64,000 nt of DNA from Pseudomonadota bacterium (GTDB lineage: Bacteria > Pseudomonadota > Alphaproteobacteria > Rhizobiales > Rhizobiaceae), in the NCBI GenBank assembly GCA_023419535.1, contig JAEZXX010000083.1, positions 1 to 64,000 on the forward strand, given 5' to 3'. Below the pieces are notes generated by a model. The model did not search any database, was not told where the DNA came from, and saw only the letters and a program-made list of their open reading frames with translations. This document shows, piece by piece, positions 9,378 to 20,000 of the stretch; within the stretch, counting starts at the first letter, position 1, and each line of letters starts with the position of its first letter. A program made the position numbers and the translations under genes.

Positions 9378-9497
9378 GGTGCCCGCCGGGGGAGGACCGG
9401 CGGGCACCGTTTGGGAAGCTCTCGCTGGGAGGAGGATGCGAGAGCCTCTATCCGCCACGGCCCTGGGAGGAGGATGGGCCGGAAGCGAAGCCTTGAA
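9378..9497 (-). ncRNA. Anti-Shine-Dalgarno (cuckoo/alpha-r14-like) sRNA, copy 1
   Basis: This is the copy nearest the DUF1127 gene, beginning almost at its stop codon. Transcribed leftwards it would fold into hairpin A (9459-9480), hairpin B (9418-9445) and a 12-bp GC-rich hairpin C (9378-9408). The A and B loops carry CCUCCUCCC and the C loop UCCUCCC, which are complementary to Shine-Dalgarno sequences and mimic the 3' end of 16S rRNA. Such RNAs are known as the CcsR (cuckoo) RNAs downstream of a DUF1127 gene in Rhodobacter, and as an anti-SD sRNA family in rhizobia. They are typically processed from the DUF1127 mRNA. The exact ends are inferred. Confidence 0.85.
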
Positions 9498-9499
9498 CT

Positions 9500-9643
9500 T
9501 TAGACCGAGGCCCGCCGAGCGATCGTCGGGATGTCGGAGCGCGAGATGCCGAGGTCGGCGAGCTCGCGGTGCGAAAGACGGTTCAGCTCCGCGCAAGTCT
9601 CGCGGTAGCGCCGCCAGTTGGTGTAGGAGCGAACGATGTTCAT
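9500..9643 (-). CDS. Small DUF1127 protein
   Basis: This 47-residue basic protein starts MNIVRSYTNWRRYRETCAEL and ends with the DUF1127 (YjiS-like) core NRLSHRELADLGISRSDI followed by PTIARRASV. DUF1127 proteins are small Arg-rich proteins; in Rhodobacter the DUF1127 protein CcaF1, encoded just upstream of the CcsR sRNAs, binds RNA and affects sRNA maturation, and short ones in Agrobacterium influence phosphate and carbon metabolism. The stop codon abuts the first sRNA copy on the same strand, so mRNA and sRNAs are probably one transcript. The ATG at 9643 is preceded by a modest purine stretch (GGCAGAAG). Confidence 0.92.
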   Translation of the reverse strand: MNIVRSYTNWRRYRETCAELNRLSHRELADLGISRSDIPTIARRASV

Positions 9644-10019
9644 CTTCTGCCTGCTGGAGTTCTAATCGATTGAAGCCCTGGAACCGTGTGCCCCGTCGCT
9701 TCGATGAGTGGAAGATAGGCGGACCCTCCCGAGGGCGCCAGCGCCAACTTCGCATAGCAGCATTGCGACGACCGCATTGCGGCATGGCGCAAAAGAGGCG
9801 CTGATTCGGCTGGGGAATTTTCCGGCGACGACATCTTACGTCACTCGCGTTTCGTGTCGTTCGTGCCACGGTCGGCATGGCTCCGCACGGGACGGAGCGG
9901 CCGGGCCGTCCCGGGCGCCGAGGACGAAGCGGCCGATCCCTGCCGGCCGGTGCTCGTTTGACGGCACAAGGAGCGATGTTATAGAGACGCGCCGCGCGAA
10001 GGGATAAAAGCCTTCGAGT
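9644..10019. other. Gene-free stretch between the DUF1127 gene and tRNA-Leu
   Basis: I see no protein gene here. The left part should hold the promoter of the DUF1127-sRNA transcript. The best -10 is CCTATCTT on the minus strand (plus 9712-9719), about 70 bases before the DUF1127 ATG, matching the rhizobial RpoH-type CYTATNTW pattern; the -35 side (CTGGCG at a 17-base spacing, or TTGGCG further up) is weak. The part nearest 10019 is presumably the tRNA-Leu promoter. Confidence 0.4.
9712..9719 (-). promoter_or_regulatory. Candidate -10 box for the DUF1127-sRNA transcript
   Basis: On the minus strand the sequence is CCTATCTT, a full match to CYTATNTW as reported for alphaproteobacterial RpoH promoters. 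The related Rhodobacter locus is under heat-shock sigma factor control. The -35 element is poor, so this is only a candidate. Confidence 0.3.
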
Positions 10020-10104
10020 GCGGGTGTGGCGGAATTGGTAGACGCACTTGGTTTAGGTCCAAGCGCTTCACGGCGTGGGGGTTCGAGTCCCTCCACCCGC
10101 ACCA
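10020..10104 (+). tRNA. tRNA-Leu (anticodon UAG)
   Basis: The acceptor stem GCGGGTG (10020-10026) pairs with CACCCGC (10094-10100), and CCA is encoded at 10102-10104. The anticodon loop TTTAGGT has TAG at 10054-10056, reading CUN leucine codons. The long variable arm expected of tRNA-Leu follows (GCGCTTCACGGCGT), then a T-arm with GGTTCGAGTCC. tig starts 73 bases downstream. Confidence 0.97.
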
Positions 10105-10177
10105 GAGACGATTTCACGACACGAACGAAACGACGATCGAGGGCCGGCGGCCCCGGCCATTGAATAGAGGTTGCAGG

Positions 10178-11536
10178 ATGCAGGTGACGGAAACCAAGTC
10201 CGAGGGACTGAAGCGCGAGATCGAGGTCGTCGTGCCCGCTTCGGATCTCGAGGCTCGGCTGCAGACCCGCCTTTACGAGACCAAGGACAAGGTGCGCCTG
10301 AAGGGTTTCCGGGCCGGCAAGGTCCCGATGTCCCACATGCGCAAGATGTACGGTCGCCAGTTCATGGCCGAGATCGTCAACGAGATCATCAACGAGACGC
10401 CGCGCTCGGTGCTCTCCGACCGCGGCGAGCGCTCGGCGACCCAGCCCGAGATCGCGATGACCGAGGACGAGGCGGAAGCCGACAAGGTCCTTCGCGGCGA
10501 GAGCGACTTCAAGTTCACCCTCTCCTACGAGACGCTGCCGACCTTCGAGCTGAAGGAGACGGACGGCATCAAGATCGAGCGTCCGGTCGTCGAGATCGCC
10601 GACGACGAGGTCGAGGAGCAGGTCAAGCGGATCGCCGAGAGCGCCCGCGAGTACACCGCCAAGGACGGCGCCGCCGAGACCGGCGACCGCGTCACCATGG
10701 ACTTCGTCGGCAAGGTCGACGGCGAAGCCTTCCAGGGCGGAACCGCGACGGATTCGAACCTCGTCCTCGGCTCCGGCCAGTTCATCCCCGGCTTCGAGGA
10801 CCAGCTCGTCGGCGTGAAGGCCGGCGAGGAGAAGACCGTCGAGCTGACCTTCCCCGAGGATTACGGGGCCGAGCATCTCGCCGGCAAGGCGGCAACCTTC
10901 GACGTGACCGTCAAGGAAGTGTCGGCGCCCGGCGACCTGGAGCTCGACGACGACCTGGCCAAGAAGATGGGCCTGGAGTCCATCGACCGCCTGCGCACCG
11001 TCGTGCGCGAGCAGCTGGAGAGCCAGTTCGGCCAGCAGACCCGCCAGCGCGTCAAGCGCCAGCTCCTCGACCAGCTGGACAAGGAGTACGACTTCGTCCT
11101 GCCCGAGCGGCTCGTCGAGGCCGAGTTCAACAACATCTGGACGCAGGTCACCCGCGAGCTCCAGAACTCCGGCAAGACCTTCGAGGACGAGGACACGACC
11201 GAGGAGAAGGCGCGCGAGGAGTATCGCGGCCTCGCCGAGCGCCGCGTGCGCCTCGGTCTGGTCCTGTCGCAGATCGGCGAGAAGGCCGGCGTGACCATCT
11301 CCGACGAGGAGTTGCAGCGTGCCGTCATCGCGCAGGTCCGACAGTTCCCCGGCCAGGAGCAGCAGATCTACGACTACTTCCGCAAGACGCCGGAGGCCGT
11401 GCAGAGCCTGCGCGCGCCGATCTACGAGGAGAAGGTCGTCGACCACCTCCTCGCCACGGTCGACGTCACCGACAAGACGGTGACGAAGGAGGAACTGATG
11501 AAGGACGAGGAGGAGGACGCACTCGTCGTCGAGTGA
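10178..11536 (+). CDS. tig: Trigger factor, ribosome-associated chaperone/prolyl isomerase
   Basis: The 452-residue protein has the three trigger factor parts. The N-terminal ribosome-binding domain contains [16 protein letters not shown] (the usual signature is GFRkGkvP). The central FKBP-type prolyl isomerase domain spans about 160-245 ([25 protein letters not shown]), and a helical C-terminal chaperone domain is followed by an acidic tail. It binds near the exit tunnel and shields nascent chains. The ATG at 10178, with AGAGG seven bases upstream, is preferred over a TTG at 10160. A strong terminator follows. tig-(mscS)-clpP-clpX-lon is a proteostasis neighbourhood conserved widely. Confidence 0.97.
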   Translation: MQVTETKSEGLKREIEVVVPASDLEARLQTRLYETKDKVRLKGFRAGKVPMSHMRKMYGRQFMAEIVNEIINETPRSVLSDRGERSATQPEIAMTEDEAEADKVLRGESDFKFTLSYETLPTFELKETDGIKIERPVVEIADDEVEEQVKRIAESAREYTAKDGAAETGDRVTMDFVGKVDGEAFQGGTATDSNLVLGSGQFIPGFEDQLVGVKAGEEKTVELTFPEDYGAEHLAGKAATFDVTVKEVSAPGDLELDDDLAKKMGLESIDRLRTVVREQLESQFGQQTRQRVKRQLLDQLDKEYDFVLPERLVEAEFNNIWTQVTRELQNSGKTFEDEDTTEEKAREEYRGLAERRVRLGLVLSQIGEKAGVTISDEELQRAVIAQVRQFPGQEQQIYDYFRKTPEAVQSLRAPIYEEKVVDHLLATVDVTDKTVTKEELMKDEEEDALVVE

Positions 11537-11562
11537 TCCTGTCCCGCCACCGACGTCGAGGG

Positions 11563-11588
11563 AGCCCGGCCGCCGCGCCGGGCTTTTT
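11563..11588 (+). terminator. Rho-independent terminator of tig
   Basis: An 8-bp stem, AGCCCGGC (11563-11570) with GCCGGGCT (11577-11584), is followed immediately by TTTTT. It lies 26 bases after the tig stop. Confidence 0.9.
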
Positions 11589-11703
11589 CGTTTCCGCCTT
11601 CGACAAACCTTCGCCCTATGCGGGATTCATGTCCTCGTCTCGCGATGTGCCGCCCGGGCGGATCGCGCCTCGCCCCGTTCGCAATCGCATCTCGACGGCC
11701 GCC

Positions 11704-14103
11704 ATGATCAAGACGCTCCCAACGCGCCTTCTCTTCGTTTGCCTTCTCGCCTTCCTCGCAGCGGCGCCCGCCGGGGCGCAGCTGCCGTCGATCCCCGGGA
11801 TGCCTTCAGCCACAGCCGAGGAGCCGGCGGCCGAGACCGGCGTCGATGCCGAGGGGCGCGCCAGCCTCGACGACCTGATCTCCATCCTGGAGGACGAGGC
11901 GACGCGGGCGCGGCTGATCGAATCGCTGCGCGCCATGGCCTACCAGCCGGCGGCGCCGGAGGAGGACGCCGGGGCGACGGATATGGAGACCGCGCCGGCC
12001 TCCGTGCCCGCCGCGCTCGCCGTCTACACGCGCACCGGCGTCGAGGGGCTGCAGATGGGAATGGCGGCGGTGGCCAACATCGCCAACGAGGCGACCCACC
12101 TCATCGCCGGCACCGAGGCGATCAACTTCCCCGCCGTCATCGCGGCGATCCTGCCGGTTCTGGCCGTCGCGGTCGCGGTCTTCGCGGCCTATTTCGGCCT
12201 CTCCTTCGCGGTGCGCCCGGCACTGGACTGGCTGGCCTCGCGCGCCCGGCCGAAGGCGCCGGTGCTGCGCTTGACGCTTTTGGCCGGCGGCCTCCTCATC
12301 AGCGCACTCAAGATCCTGCTCTCGGGCGTCGCCGGGCACATCGCTGCGATCGTCTTCTACGCCGGGCCGCCGAACTTCGCGCAGGCCCTGTTCCTGAATG
12401 CCTTCGTCATCACCGGGCTGATCCAGGTGGCGCTCTCGGCCTTCGTCGCGCCCTACCATCCGCCGCTGCGCATGACGCCCTTCTCGGACGGGCAGGCGCG
12501 ATACTGGTACAAGCGTCTCGCCTTCATCATCCTGGCGCTCGGCTACACCTTCCTGTTCCTCGCCCCGATCGTGGAGGCGAACTCGAACGTGCGGGCGGGC
12601 AACGCGGTGCGTTTCATCGTCGTCGTCGTCACCTACCTGACGACCGTCTGGATGATCGTCCACAACCGCTATCCGGTCGGCGAGCGCCTGCAGCGCGCGG
12701 CCATGCACGGCGCCCGCGACTTCCAGTCCCGCGTCAACTACCTGCTCGGCTACGTCTGGTGGCTGCTGGCGCTCGGCTACGTCTCGGCGCTCCTGATCCT
12801 CTGGCTCCTCAGCCCGCGCGACGGCTTCCAGTTCATGGCGCTCGCGAGCCTCTATTCGCTGGCCGCCATCACGCTCGGCGGCCTCGTCATCACGATCCTG
12901 TCGAAGATCATCCTTAAGGGCATCAAGGTGCCGCAGGTGACCAAGGACCGCCTGCCGCTGCTGGAGGGCCGGGTGAACACCTTCGTGCCCACGCTGCTGA
13001 CGCTGGCGCGGGTGATCGTCATCATCCTCGTCTTCGGGACGATCCTGGAATCCTGGCGGATCGTGGAGTTCAGCGCCTGGGCGCAGACCGCCTGGGGCCA
13101 GCGGCTCGTCGGCGGGGCCATCGGCGCGCTGATCATCCTGTCGATCGCCTTCGGCGTCTACCTCGTCCTCTCGTCCTGGGTGGAGTACCGGCTGAACCCG
13201 AACTACGGGACGGTGCCGAGCCCGCGCGAGAAGACGCTGCTGGCGCTCTTCCGCAACGCCTTCACCGTCATCCTCGCCGTCATCACGCTGATGCTGGTGC
13301 TCTCGCAGATCGGGCTCGACATCGCCCCGCTGCTCGCCGGTGCCGGCGTCGTCGGCCTTGCCATCGGCTTCGGCGCTCAGAAGCTGGTGCAGGACATCAT
13401 CACGGGCGCCTTCATCCAGATCGAGAACGTCATGAACGAGGGCGACGTCGTCCAGGTCGGCGCGATCTCGGGCGTCGTCGAGAAGCTGACGATCCGCTCG
13501 GTCTCGCTGCGCTCCCTCGACGGCACCTATCACCTGATCCCGTTCTCGGCGGCCGACCAGGTCTCGAACATGACCAAGGACTTCTCCAATTTCGTCGCCG
13601 ACGTGGAGGTCGCCTACCGCGAGGACACGGACGAGGTGCGCGCGGCCATGGAGGAGGCCTTCGCCCGGCTGAGGCAGACCGACCAGGCCGAGAACATCCT
13701 CGCGGACTTCGAATTCCTGGGCGTCGAGATGCTGAACCCGTCCTCCATCCAGGTACGCGGGCGGGTGCGCACGCTGCCCGGCAAGCAGTGGGGCGTCGGC
13801 CGGGTCTACAAGTCGCTGATCAAGAAGGTGCTGGACGAGCGGCGGATCGAGATCCCGTTCCCGCAGACGACCGTCTGGTTCGGCACCGGAAAGGACGGCT
13901 CGGCCCCGCCGATGCGGATCCTGCGCGCCGGTGCCGATTCGCAGCACGCCGAGGTCGCCCGTGCGCTGCCGCGGCCCAAGAGCGCGCCGTCCGCCCCCGC
14001 GACCTCGGTCGACGACGCGGAGGGCGCCGACCGGCAGGAGGCGGCGGAGAAGGCCGAGGAGGCCGCCGCCGAGAAGGAGAACGCGGTCGCCGCACGCGCC
14101 TGA
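11704..14103 (+). CDS. Large MscS-family mechanosensitive channel
   Basis: This 799-residue protein has a signal peptide (residues 1-25, ending APAGA), a periplasmic segment, about nine further transmembrane helices and a MscS core. The pore-lining helix and beta domain are near residues 525-640: LLAGAGVVGLAIGFGAQKL, then QDIITGAFIQIENVMNEGD and VEKLTIRSVSLRSLDG. The C-terminal tail (after about 740) is rich in Ala, Glu and Lys. MscS proteins release solutes on hypo-osmotic shock; the extra helices resemble the larger MscS-like channels rather than minimal MscS. The frame runs open upstream through tig, but the ATG at 11704 gives a clean signal peptide. Not part of the standard tig-clpP block, so probably an insertion. 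Confidence 0.88.
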   Translation: MIKTLPTRLLFVCLLAFLAAAPAGAQLPSIPGMPSATAEEPAAETGVDAEGRASLDDLISILEDEATRARLIESLRAMAYQPAAPEEDAGATDMETAPASVPAALAVYTRTGVEGLQMGMAAVANIANEATHLIAGTEAINFPAVIAAILPVLAVAVAVFAAYFGLSFAVRPALDWLASRARPKAPVLRLTLLAGGLLISALKILLSGVAGHIAAIVFYAGPPNFAQALFLNAFVITGLIQVALSAFVAPYHPPLRMTPFSDGQARYWYKRLAFIILALGYTFLFLAPIVEANSNVRAGNAVRFIVVVVTYLTTVWMIVHNRYPVGERLQRAAMHGARDFQSRVNYLLGYVWWLLALGYVSALLILWLLSPRDGFQFMALASLYSLAAITLGGLVITILSKIILKGIKVPQVTKDRLPLLEGRVNTFVPTLLTLARVIVIILVFGTILESWRIVEFSAWAQTAWGQRLVGGAIGALIILSIAFGVYLVLSSWVEYRLNPNYGTVPSPREKTLLALFRNAFTVILAVITLMLVLSQIGLDIAPLLAGAGVVGLAIGFGAQKLVQDIITGAFIQIENVMNEGDVVQVGAISGVVEKLTIRSVSLRSLDGTYHLIPFSAADQVSNMTKDFSNFVADVEVAYREDTDEVRAAMEEAFARLRQTDQAENILADFEFLGVEMLNPSSIQVRGRVRTLPGKQWGVGRVYKSLIKKVLDERRIEIPFPQTTVWFGTGKDGSAPPMRILRAGADSQHAEVARALPRPKSAPSAPATSVDDAEGADRQEAAEKAEEAAAEKENAVAARA

Positions 14104-14242
14104 CGGGGCCCGGCCGGACCTCCGGTCATGCGCCTTGCATGGCCGGGCGCCCCCATCCTATCTGTGAGCCTGAGATTTCCCGCCAACGATTCGGCCGCGA
14201 CGCCCTCCCGGGCGTCCGCCGGAGACACGAAAGTCCGCGATC

Positions 14243-14878
14243 ATGAAACATCCCGTCGAGACCGCGATGAACCTCGTCCCGATGGTCGTCGAGCAGACCA
14301 ATCGCGGCGAGCGTGCCTACGACATCTTCTCCCGACTCCTGAAGGAGCGGGTGATCTTCATCACCGGTCCGATCGAGGACCACATGTCGACGCTGATCTG
14401 CGCGCAGCTGCTCTTCCTGGAGGCCGAGAACCCCAAGAAGGAGATCGCGCTCTACATCAACTCGCCGGGCGGCGTGGTGACGAGCGGCATGGCGATCTAC
14501 GATACCATGCAGTTCATCAAGCCGGCGGTCTCGACGCTGTGCATCGGGCAGGCGGCCTCGATGGGCTCGCTGCTGCTCTGCGCCGGCCACAAGGACATGC
14601 GCTTCGCCACGCCCAACGCGCGCATCATGGTGCACCAGCCCTCGGGCGGCTTCTCCGGCCAGGCCTCCGACATCGAGCGCCACGCGCAGGACATCATCAA
14701 GCTGAAGCGCCGCCTCAACGAGGTCTACGTCCAGCACACCGGCCAGGACTACGAGACGATCGAGAAGACGCTCGACCGCGACCACTTCATGACCTCGGAG
14801 GAGGCGCAGGCCTTCGGCCTGATCGACAAGGTGTACTCGTCCCGCGAGGCGCTCGAGGCGACGGCGCCCCAAGCCTGA
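14243..14878 (+). CDS. clpP: ATP-dependent Clp protease proteolytic subunit
   Basis: The 211-residue serine protease subunit carries the complete triad: Ser106 (IGQAASMGS), His131 (MVHQPSGG) and Asp180 (DRDHFM). Fourteen subunits form the chamber to which ClpX or ClpA feeds unfolded substrates. In alphaproteobacteria ClpXP is essential for cell-cycle progression because it degrades CtrA. clpX follows after 218 bases that may hold its own promoter. Residues 1-9 may be a short propeptide, as in other ClpPs. Length and motifs are normal. Confidence 0.98.
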   Translation: MKHPVETAMNLVPMVVEQTNRGERAYDIFSRLLKERVIFITGPIEDHMSTLICAQLLFLEAENPKKEIALYINSPGGVVTSGMAIYDTMQFIKPAVSTLCIGQAASMGSLLLCAGHKDMRFATPNARIMVHQPSGGFSGQASDIERHAQDIIKLKRRLNEVYVQHTGQDYETIEKTLDRDHFMTSEEAQAFGLIDKVYSSREALEATAPQA

Positions 14879-15096
14879 CGCGAGCCGTCTTGATGTGATC
14901 CCGGCGGCCTCATAAGTTGGAGCGTTGAGGGCCACCGGGGCGGGCAAGCGTCGCTCAAGGGTTTGGTCGCAGATTTGACATGGGGTGGTGGACCATCGCC
15001 GGGTCCGCCGCCCGAGCCGGGCAGGGCGGGGCCATCGGCCCCTGCCTCGCGAGCGGACCGGCATCCGGGGCTCTTCGGACTGGAAGGATAGAGAGA

Positions 15097-16365
<1,269 letters not shown>

Positions 16366-16399
16366 GGCGCGGACGCTTCCCCGATCGAAGCACGAGCCG

Positions 16400-16433
16400 A
16401 GCCCGCCCCGGTCCTTTCCGCGGCGGGCTTTTC
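16400..16433 (+). terminator. Rho-independent terminator of clpX
   Basis: The stem AGCCCGCC (16400-16407) pairs with GGCGGGCT (16422-16429) around a 14-base loop, followed by TTTT. It separates clpX from lon. Confidence 0.8.
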
Positions 16434-16625
16434 CGTTTCCGGGCCGCCGGAGCGTGATACAAGCGTCACATTGCGGTGCGCGGGCGTTCTCCCGCACCCG
16501 CGAACGGCTTGAAGGCCGCCGCGCACGGGACCACATTGGACGGGCAATGAGGGGTCTCGCCGGGGGCTGTTTGAACGGGTCCGGACAGATCGCCTGAGGC
16601 GGCGTCGCCGCAGAAAGGACTTCCC

Positions 16626-19040
16626 ATGTCGACATCGAATACGAGCGCGGACCAGACCTCCGTCCATCCCGTCCTGCCGCTTCGCGACATCGTCGTCTTC
16701 CCGCACATGATCGTTCCGCTCTTCGTCGGGCGCGAGAAGTCGATCAAGGCGCTCGAAGAGGTCATGGGCGCCGACAAGCAGATCCTGCTCGCGACCCAGA
16801 AGGACGCGGGCGACGAGGATCCCGAGCCCGGCGCGATCTACGAACTCGGCACGCTGTCGAACGTGCTCCAGCTCCTCAAGCTCCCGGACGGCACCGTGAA
16901 GGTGCTGGTCGAGGGCGTCGCGCGCGCGCGCATCGAGCGCTTCACCGACCGCCGCGAGTGGCACGAGGCCGAGGCGCGCCTCGTCGAGGTCGAGGACGAG
17001 GATCCCGTCGAGGTCGAGGCGCTGGCGCGCTCGGTGATCTCGGAGTTCGAGAACTACGTCAAACTGAACAAGAAGATCTCGCCCGAGGTCGTCGGCGCCG
17101 CAGGGCAGATCGACGACTATTCGAAGCTCGCCGACACGGTGGCCTCGCATCTGGCGATCAAGATCCCCGAGAAGCAGGAGATGCTCTCGCTCACGAGCGT
17201 TCGCGAGCGGCTCGAGAAGGCCTTGTCGTTCATGGAGGCCGAGATCTCGGTCCTTCAGGTGGAGAAGCGCATCCGCTCGCGCGTCAAGCGCCAGATGGAG
17301 AAGACCCAGCGCGAGTACTATCTGAACGAGCAGATGAAGGCGATCCAGAAGGAGCTCGGCGACGGCGAGGAAGGCCGCGACGAGGCGTCCGAGATCGAGG
17401 AGCGCATCAAGAAGACCAAGCTCTCCAAGGAGGCGCGGGAGAAGGCCAATGCCGAGCTGAAGAAGCTCAGGCAGATGAGCCCGATGTCGGCCGAGGCGAC
17501 GGTCGTGCGCAACTATCTCGACTGGCTCCTGGGCCTGCCCTGGGGCAAGGCCTCGCGCGTCAAGATCGACCTGAAGCAGGCCGAGCGGATCCTCGACGAG
17601 GACCATTACGGCCTCGACAAGGTCAAGGAGCGCATCGTCGAGTATCTCGCCGTCCAGAGCCGGCAGTCGAAGCTGAAGGGCCCGATCCTGTGCCTCGTCG
17701 GCCCTCCGGGCGTCGGCAAGACCTCGCTCGCCAAGTCGATCGCCAAGGCCACGGGGCGCGAATACGTGCGCATGGCGCTCGGCGGCGTGCGGGACGAGGC
17801 CGAGATCCGCGGCCATCGGCGCACCTATATCGGCTCGATGCCCGGCAAGGTCATCCAGTCGATGAAGAAGGCCAAGCGGTCCAACCCGCTCTTCCTGCTC
17901 GACGAGATCGACAAGCTCGGACAGGACTATCGGGGCGACCCGTCCTCCGCGCTGCTCGAGGTTCTCGACCCCGAACAGAACGCGACGTTCATGGATCACT
18001 ACCTCGAGGTCGAGTACGACCTCTCGCCGATCATGTTCGTCACCACCGCGAACACGCTGAACATCCCCGGTCCGCTGATGGACCGCATGGAGATCATCCG
18101 AATCGCGGGCTACACCGAGGACGAGAAGGTCGAGATCGCCAAGCGGCACCTGCTGCCGAAGGCGATCCGCGACCACGCCCTCAAGGACGAGGAGTTCGAC
18201 GTCTCGGAGGACGCGCTGCGCACCATCGCCCAGCGCTACACCCGCGAGGCCGGTGTGCGCTCCTACGAGCGCGAGCTCACCAAGCTCGCCCGCAAGGCGG
18301 TGACGGCGATCCTCAAGGGCGAGGCGACGAAGGTCTCGGTGACGGCGCAGAACATCGCCGACTATCTCGGCGTGCCGCGCTACCGCTTCGGGGAGGTGGA
18401 CAGCGACGACCAGGTCGGCGTCGTGACCGGTCTCGCCTGGACCGAGGTCGGCGGCGAACTCCTGACGATCGAAGGCGTCATGATGCCCGGAAAGGGCAAG
18501 ATGACGGTGACGGGCAATCTGAAGGACGTGATGAAGGAATCGATCTCGGCGGCGGCGTCCTACGTCCGCTCGAAGGCGACCGATTTCGGCATCGAGCCGC
18601 CTCTGTTCGAGAAGCGGGACATCCACGTCCACGTTCCGGAAGGGGCGACCCCGAAGGACGGTCCCTCGGCCGGAACCGCCATGGCAACCGCGATCATTTC
18701 GGTGATGACGGGCATTCCGGTGAAGCGCGACATCGCCATGACCGGCGAGATCACGCTGCGGGGCCGGGTGCTGCCGATCGGCGGCCTGAAGGAGAAGCTC
18801 CTCGCGGCGCTTCGCGGCGGCATCAAGAAGGTGATGATCCCGGAGGAGAACGCCAAGGACCTCGTGGACATCCCGGACAACGTCAAGAACGCCCTCGAGA
18901 TCGTGCCGGTCTCGCACATCGGCGAGGTGCTGAAGCACGCGCTCGTGCGCCAGCCCGAGGCCGTGGAATGGGACGAGGAGCGCAATCCGATCCCCCGCGG
19001 CGAGTCGGGTGCGGACGGTGCGACTGCGGTCGCGCACTGA
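16626..19040 (+). CDS. lon: ATP-dependent Lon protease
   Basis: The 804-residue protease has an N-terminal substrate-binding domain starting [19 protein letters not shown], a coiled-coil region, an AAA+ module with Walker [11 protein letters not shown] and Walker [11 protein letters not shown], and a C-terminal Ser-Lys protease domain with Ser681 (KDGPSAGTA) and Lys724 (GGLKEKLL). It degrades damaged proteins and, in Caulobacter, the regulators DnaA, CcrM and SciP. The ATG at 16626 has AAAGGA upstream. Terminators flank it, so it is probably a single-gene unit, and hupB follows, a conserved pairing. Confidence 0.98.
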   Translation: MSTSNTSADQTSVHPVLPLRDIVVFPHMIVPLFVGREKSIKALEEVMGADKQILLATQKDAGDEDPEPGAIYELGTLSNVLQLLKLPDGTVKVLVEGVARARIERFTDRREWHEAEARLVEVEDEDPVEVEALARSVISEFENYVKLNKKISPEVVGAAGQIDDYSKLADTVASHLAIKIPEKQEMLSLTSVRERLEKALSFMEAEISVLQVEKRIRSRVKRQMEKTQREYYLNEQMKAIQKELGDGEEGRDEASEIEERIKKTKLSKEAREKANAELKKLRQMSPMSAEATVVRNYLDWLLGLPWGKASRVKIDLKQAERILDEDHYGLDKVKERIVEYLAVQSRQSKLKGPILCLVGPPGVGKTSLAKSIAKATGREYVRMALGGVRDEAEIRGHRRTYIGSMPGKVIQSMKKAKRSNPLFLLDEIDKLGQDYRGDPSSALLEVLDPEQNATFMDHYLEVEYDLSPIMFVTTANTLNIPGPLMDRMEIIRIAGYTEDEKVEIAKRHLLPKAIRDHALKDEEFDVSEDALRTIAQRYTREAGVRSYERELTKLARKAVTAILKGEATKVSVTAQNIADYLGVPRYRFGEVDSDDQVGVVTGLAWTEVGGELLTIEGVMMPGKGKMTVTGNLKDVMKESISAAASYVRSKATDFGIEPPLFEKRDIHVHVPEGATPKDGPSAGTAMATAIISVMTGIPVKRDIAMTGEITLRGRVLPIGGLKEKLLAALRGGIKKVMIPEENAKDLVDIPDNVKNALEIVPVSHIGEVLKHALVRQPEAVEWDEERNPIPRGESGADGATAVAH

Positions 19041-19066
19041 CCGTCAACCTCAGGTTCGTGAGAGAA

Positions 19067-19091
19067 AAGGCCGCCTTCGGGCGGTCTTTTT
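19067..19091 (+). terminator. Rho-independent terminator of lon
   Basis: A 9-bp stem, AAGGCCGCC with GGCGGTCTT (one G-U pair), has a TTCG tetraloop and runs into TTTTT. Confidence 0.9.
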
Positions 19092-19208
19092 GCATCCGAA
19101 GCCCGCTTTTCTGGGGTTTCGAGCATTTCCGCGCTTGAATGATGCCGGGGATTTTACCATCGTCACCGCCGGTTGGGTGCCGGTTGCACCGATGACAGGA
19201 GGTGTCTC

Positions 19209-19487
19209 ATGAACAAGAACGAACTCGTCTCGACGGTGGCCGAGAAGGCCGGTCTCTCGAAGCAGCAGGCGGTCAGCGCGGTCGACGCCGTGTTCGATTC
19301 CGTTGCGGAGGCGCTCGCCGGCGGCGACGACATCCGTCTGGTCGGCTTCGGAACCTTCTCGGTCTCGCATCGCGCCGCCTCGAAGGGCCGCAATCCCTCG
19401 ACGGGCGCCGAGGTCGACATCCCGGCCCGCAAGGTGGCCAAGTTCACGCCCGGCAAGGGCCTGAAGGACTCCGTCAACGCCAAGTAA
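19209..19487 (+). CDS. hupB: DNA-binding protein HU
   Basis: This 92-residue histone-like protein bends and compacts DNA as a dimer. It shows the HU pattern: N-terminal helices MNKNELVSTVAEKAGLSKQQ, the core GFGTFSVSHRAASKGRNP and the beta-arm PSTGAEVDIPARKV followed by FTPGKGLKDSVN. The ATG at 19209 is preceded by a near-perfect AGGAGGT, fitting very high expression. The position directly after lon is typical. A GGCGC-type hairpin (19507-19524) after the stop may end the transcript. Confidence 0.97.
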   Translation: MNKNELVSTVAEKAGLSKQQAVSAVDAVFDSVAEALAGGDDIRLVGFGTFSVSHRAASKGRNPSTGAEVDIPARKVAKFTPGKGLKDSVNAK

Positions 19488-20000
19488 CGGCGACGAGAAC
19501 CTTTGACGGCGCTCCGGCGCCGTGCCCCTAGCGCCTGCCGGGCGCAAGGGATTCGAATGCGCAAAGACCTGCTTCACCGTCGTGCCGGGCCGGAAGGGCC
19601 GGGTGCGGCGGCGGGCGGGTCTTTTTGCGTGAGGGGGAGCTGCGTCCGTCGCGACGGGGCGGCGGTGACCGAGCGCGAGGATAGGCCAGCGGCAGAAGAG
19701 GGCGCGAGCGCAACCGCACGTCGACGGAGCGCGGCGCGGCGCGGCGCACAGCGGGCTTTCGCAAGCGACATGCGGGACGGCGGGCGCCGCCGATGGGCGA
19801 AGGCACGGTGCGGGCAGGGGCTCGAGAGGGGGGTCTCCGGCGCCCTGGCGTGGCCGTCGGGGCATGGAACGGCGGCGCCGGCCCTCGAAGGGAGGCCCGC
19901 CGGAGCGTTTGCCGGCGGGTTCGGATCCAGGGCCGCTAGCGTCGAACCGGAGAAACGTCCCGGACGGCCCGTTCCGGCGTCGGGTCGCCAAGCCCGTGCG
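19488..20000. other. Long gene-free stretch between hupB and ctrA with structured elements
   Basis: No convincing gene is present. On the plus strand GCAAAGACC (19561-19569) pairs with GGGTCTTTTTGC (about 19617-19628) around a GC-rich interior; with its T-run this resembles the 3' end of a small RNA or a distal hupB terminator. A separate 8-bp hairpin (CCCGCCGG 19896-19903 with CCGGCGGG 19912-19919) lies nearer ctrA. The remainder is GC-rich without further recognisable motifs. Confidence 0.4.

Larger units (their letters stand above)
9126..9497 (-). repeat. Three tandem ~126-bp repeats, each with three anti-SD-loop hairpins
   Basis: The segment consists of three near-identical units with a period of 125-127 bp. 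On the plus strand each unit contains, in order, hairpin C (loop GGGAGGA), hairpin B (loop TGGGAGGAGGAT between CTCTCGC and GCGAGAG) and hairpin A (same 12-base loop between GGCCC and GGGCC). Read on the minus strand the loops become ATCCTCCTCCCA and TCCTCCC. Stems vary with compensating changes: hairpin C is GGTGCCCGCCGG in one copy and GGTGCCCGTCGG in another, with matching changes in the other arm. This shows selection for RNA structure rather than protein. Confidence 0.95.

Noticed and set aside
9126..9497. CRISPR array
   Set aside because: The unit is about 126 bp with only three copies and no unique spacers or cas genes; the conserved parts are hairpins with anti-SD loops.
9068..9804. 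Several plus-strand frames across the hairpin repeats
   Set aside because: They repeat because the DNA repeats (GRRMREALS-like runs), and substitutions between copies preserve stems, not amino acids. The functional reading is minus-strand RNA.
10171..11703. N-terminal extension of the MscS gene through tig
   Set aside because: The frame is open, but it runs across tig and its terminator; the ATG at 11704 gives a proper signal peptide.
14879..15096. TTGACA-like -35 at about 14976 as a clpX promoter
   Set aside because: No acceptable -10 at 16-18 bases; too weak to annotate.
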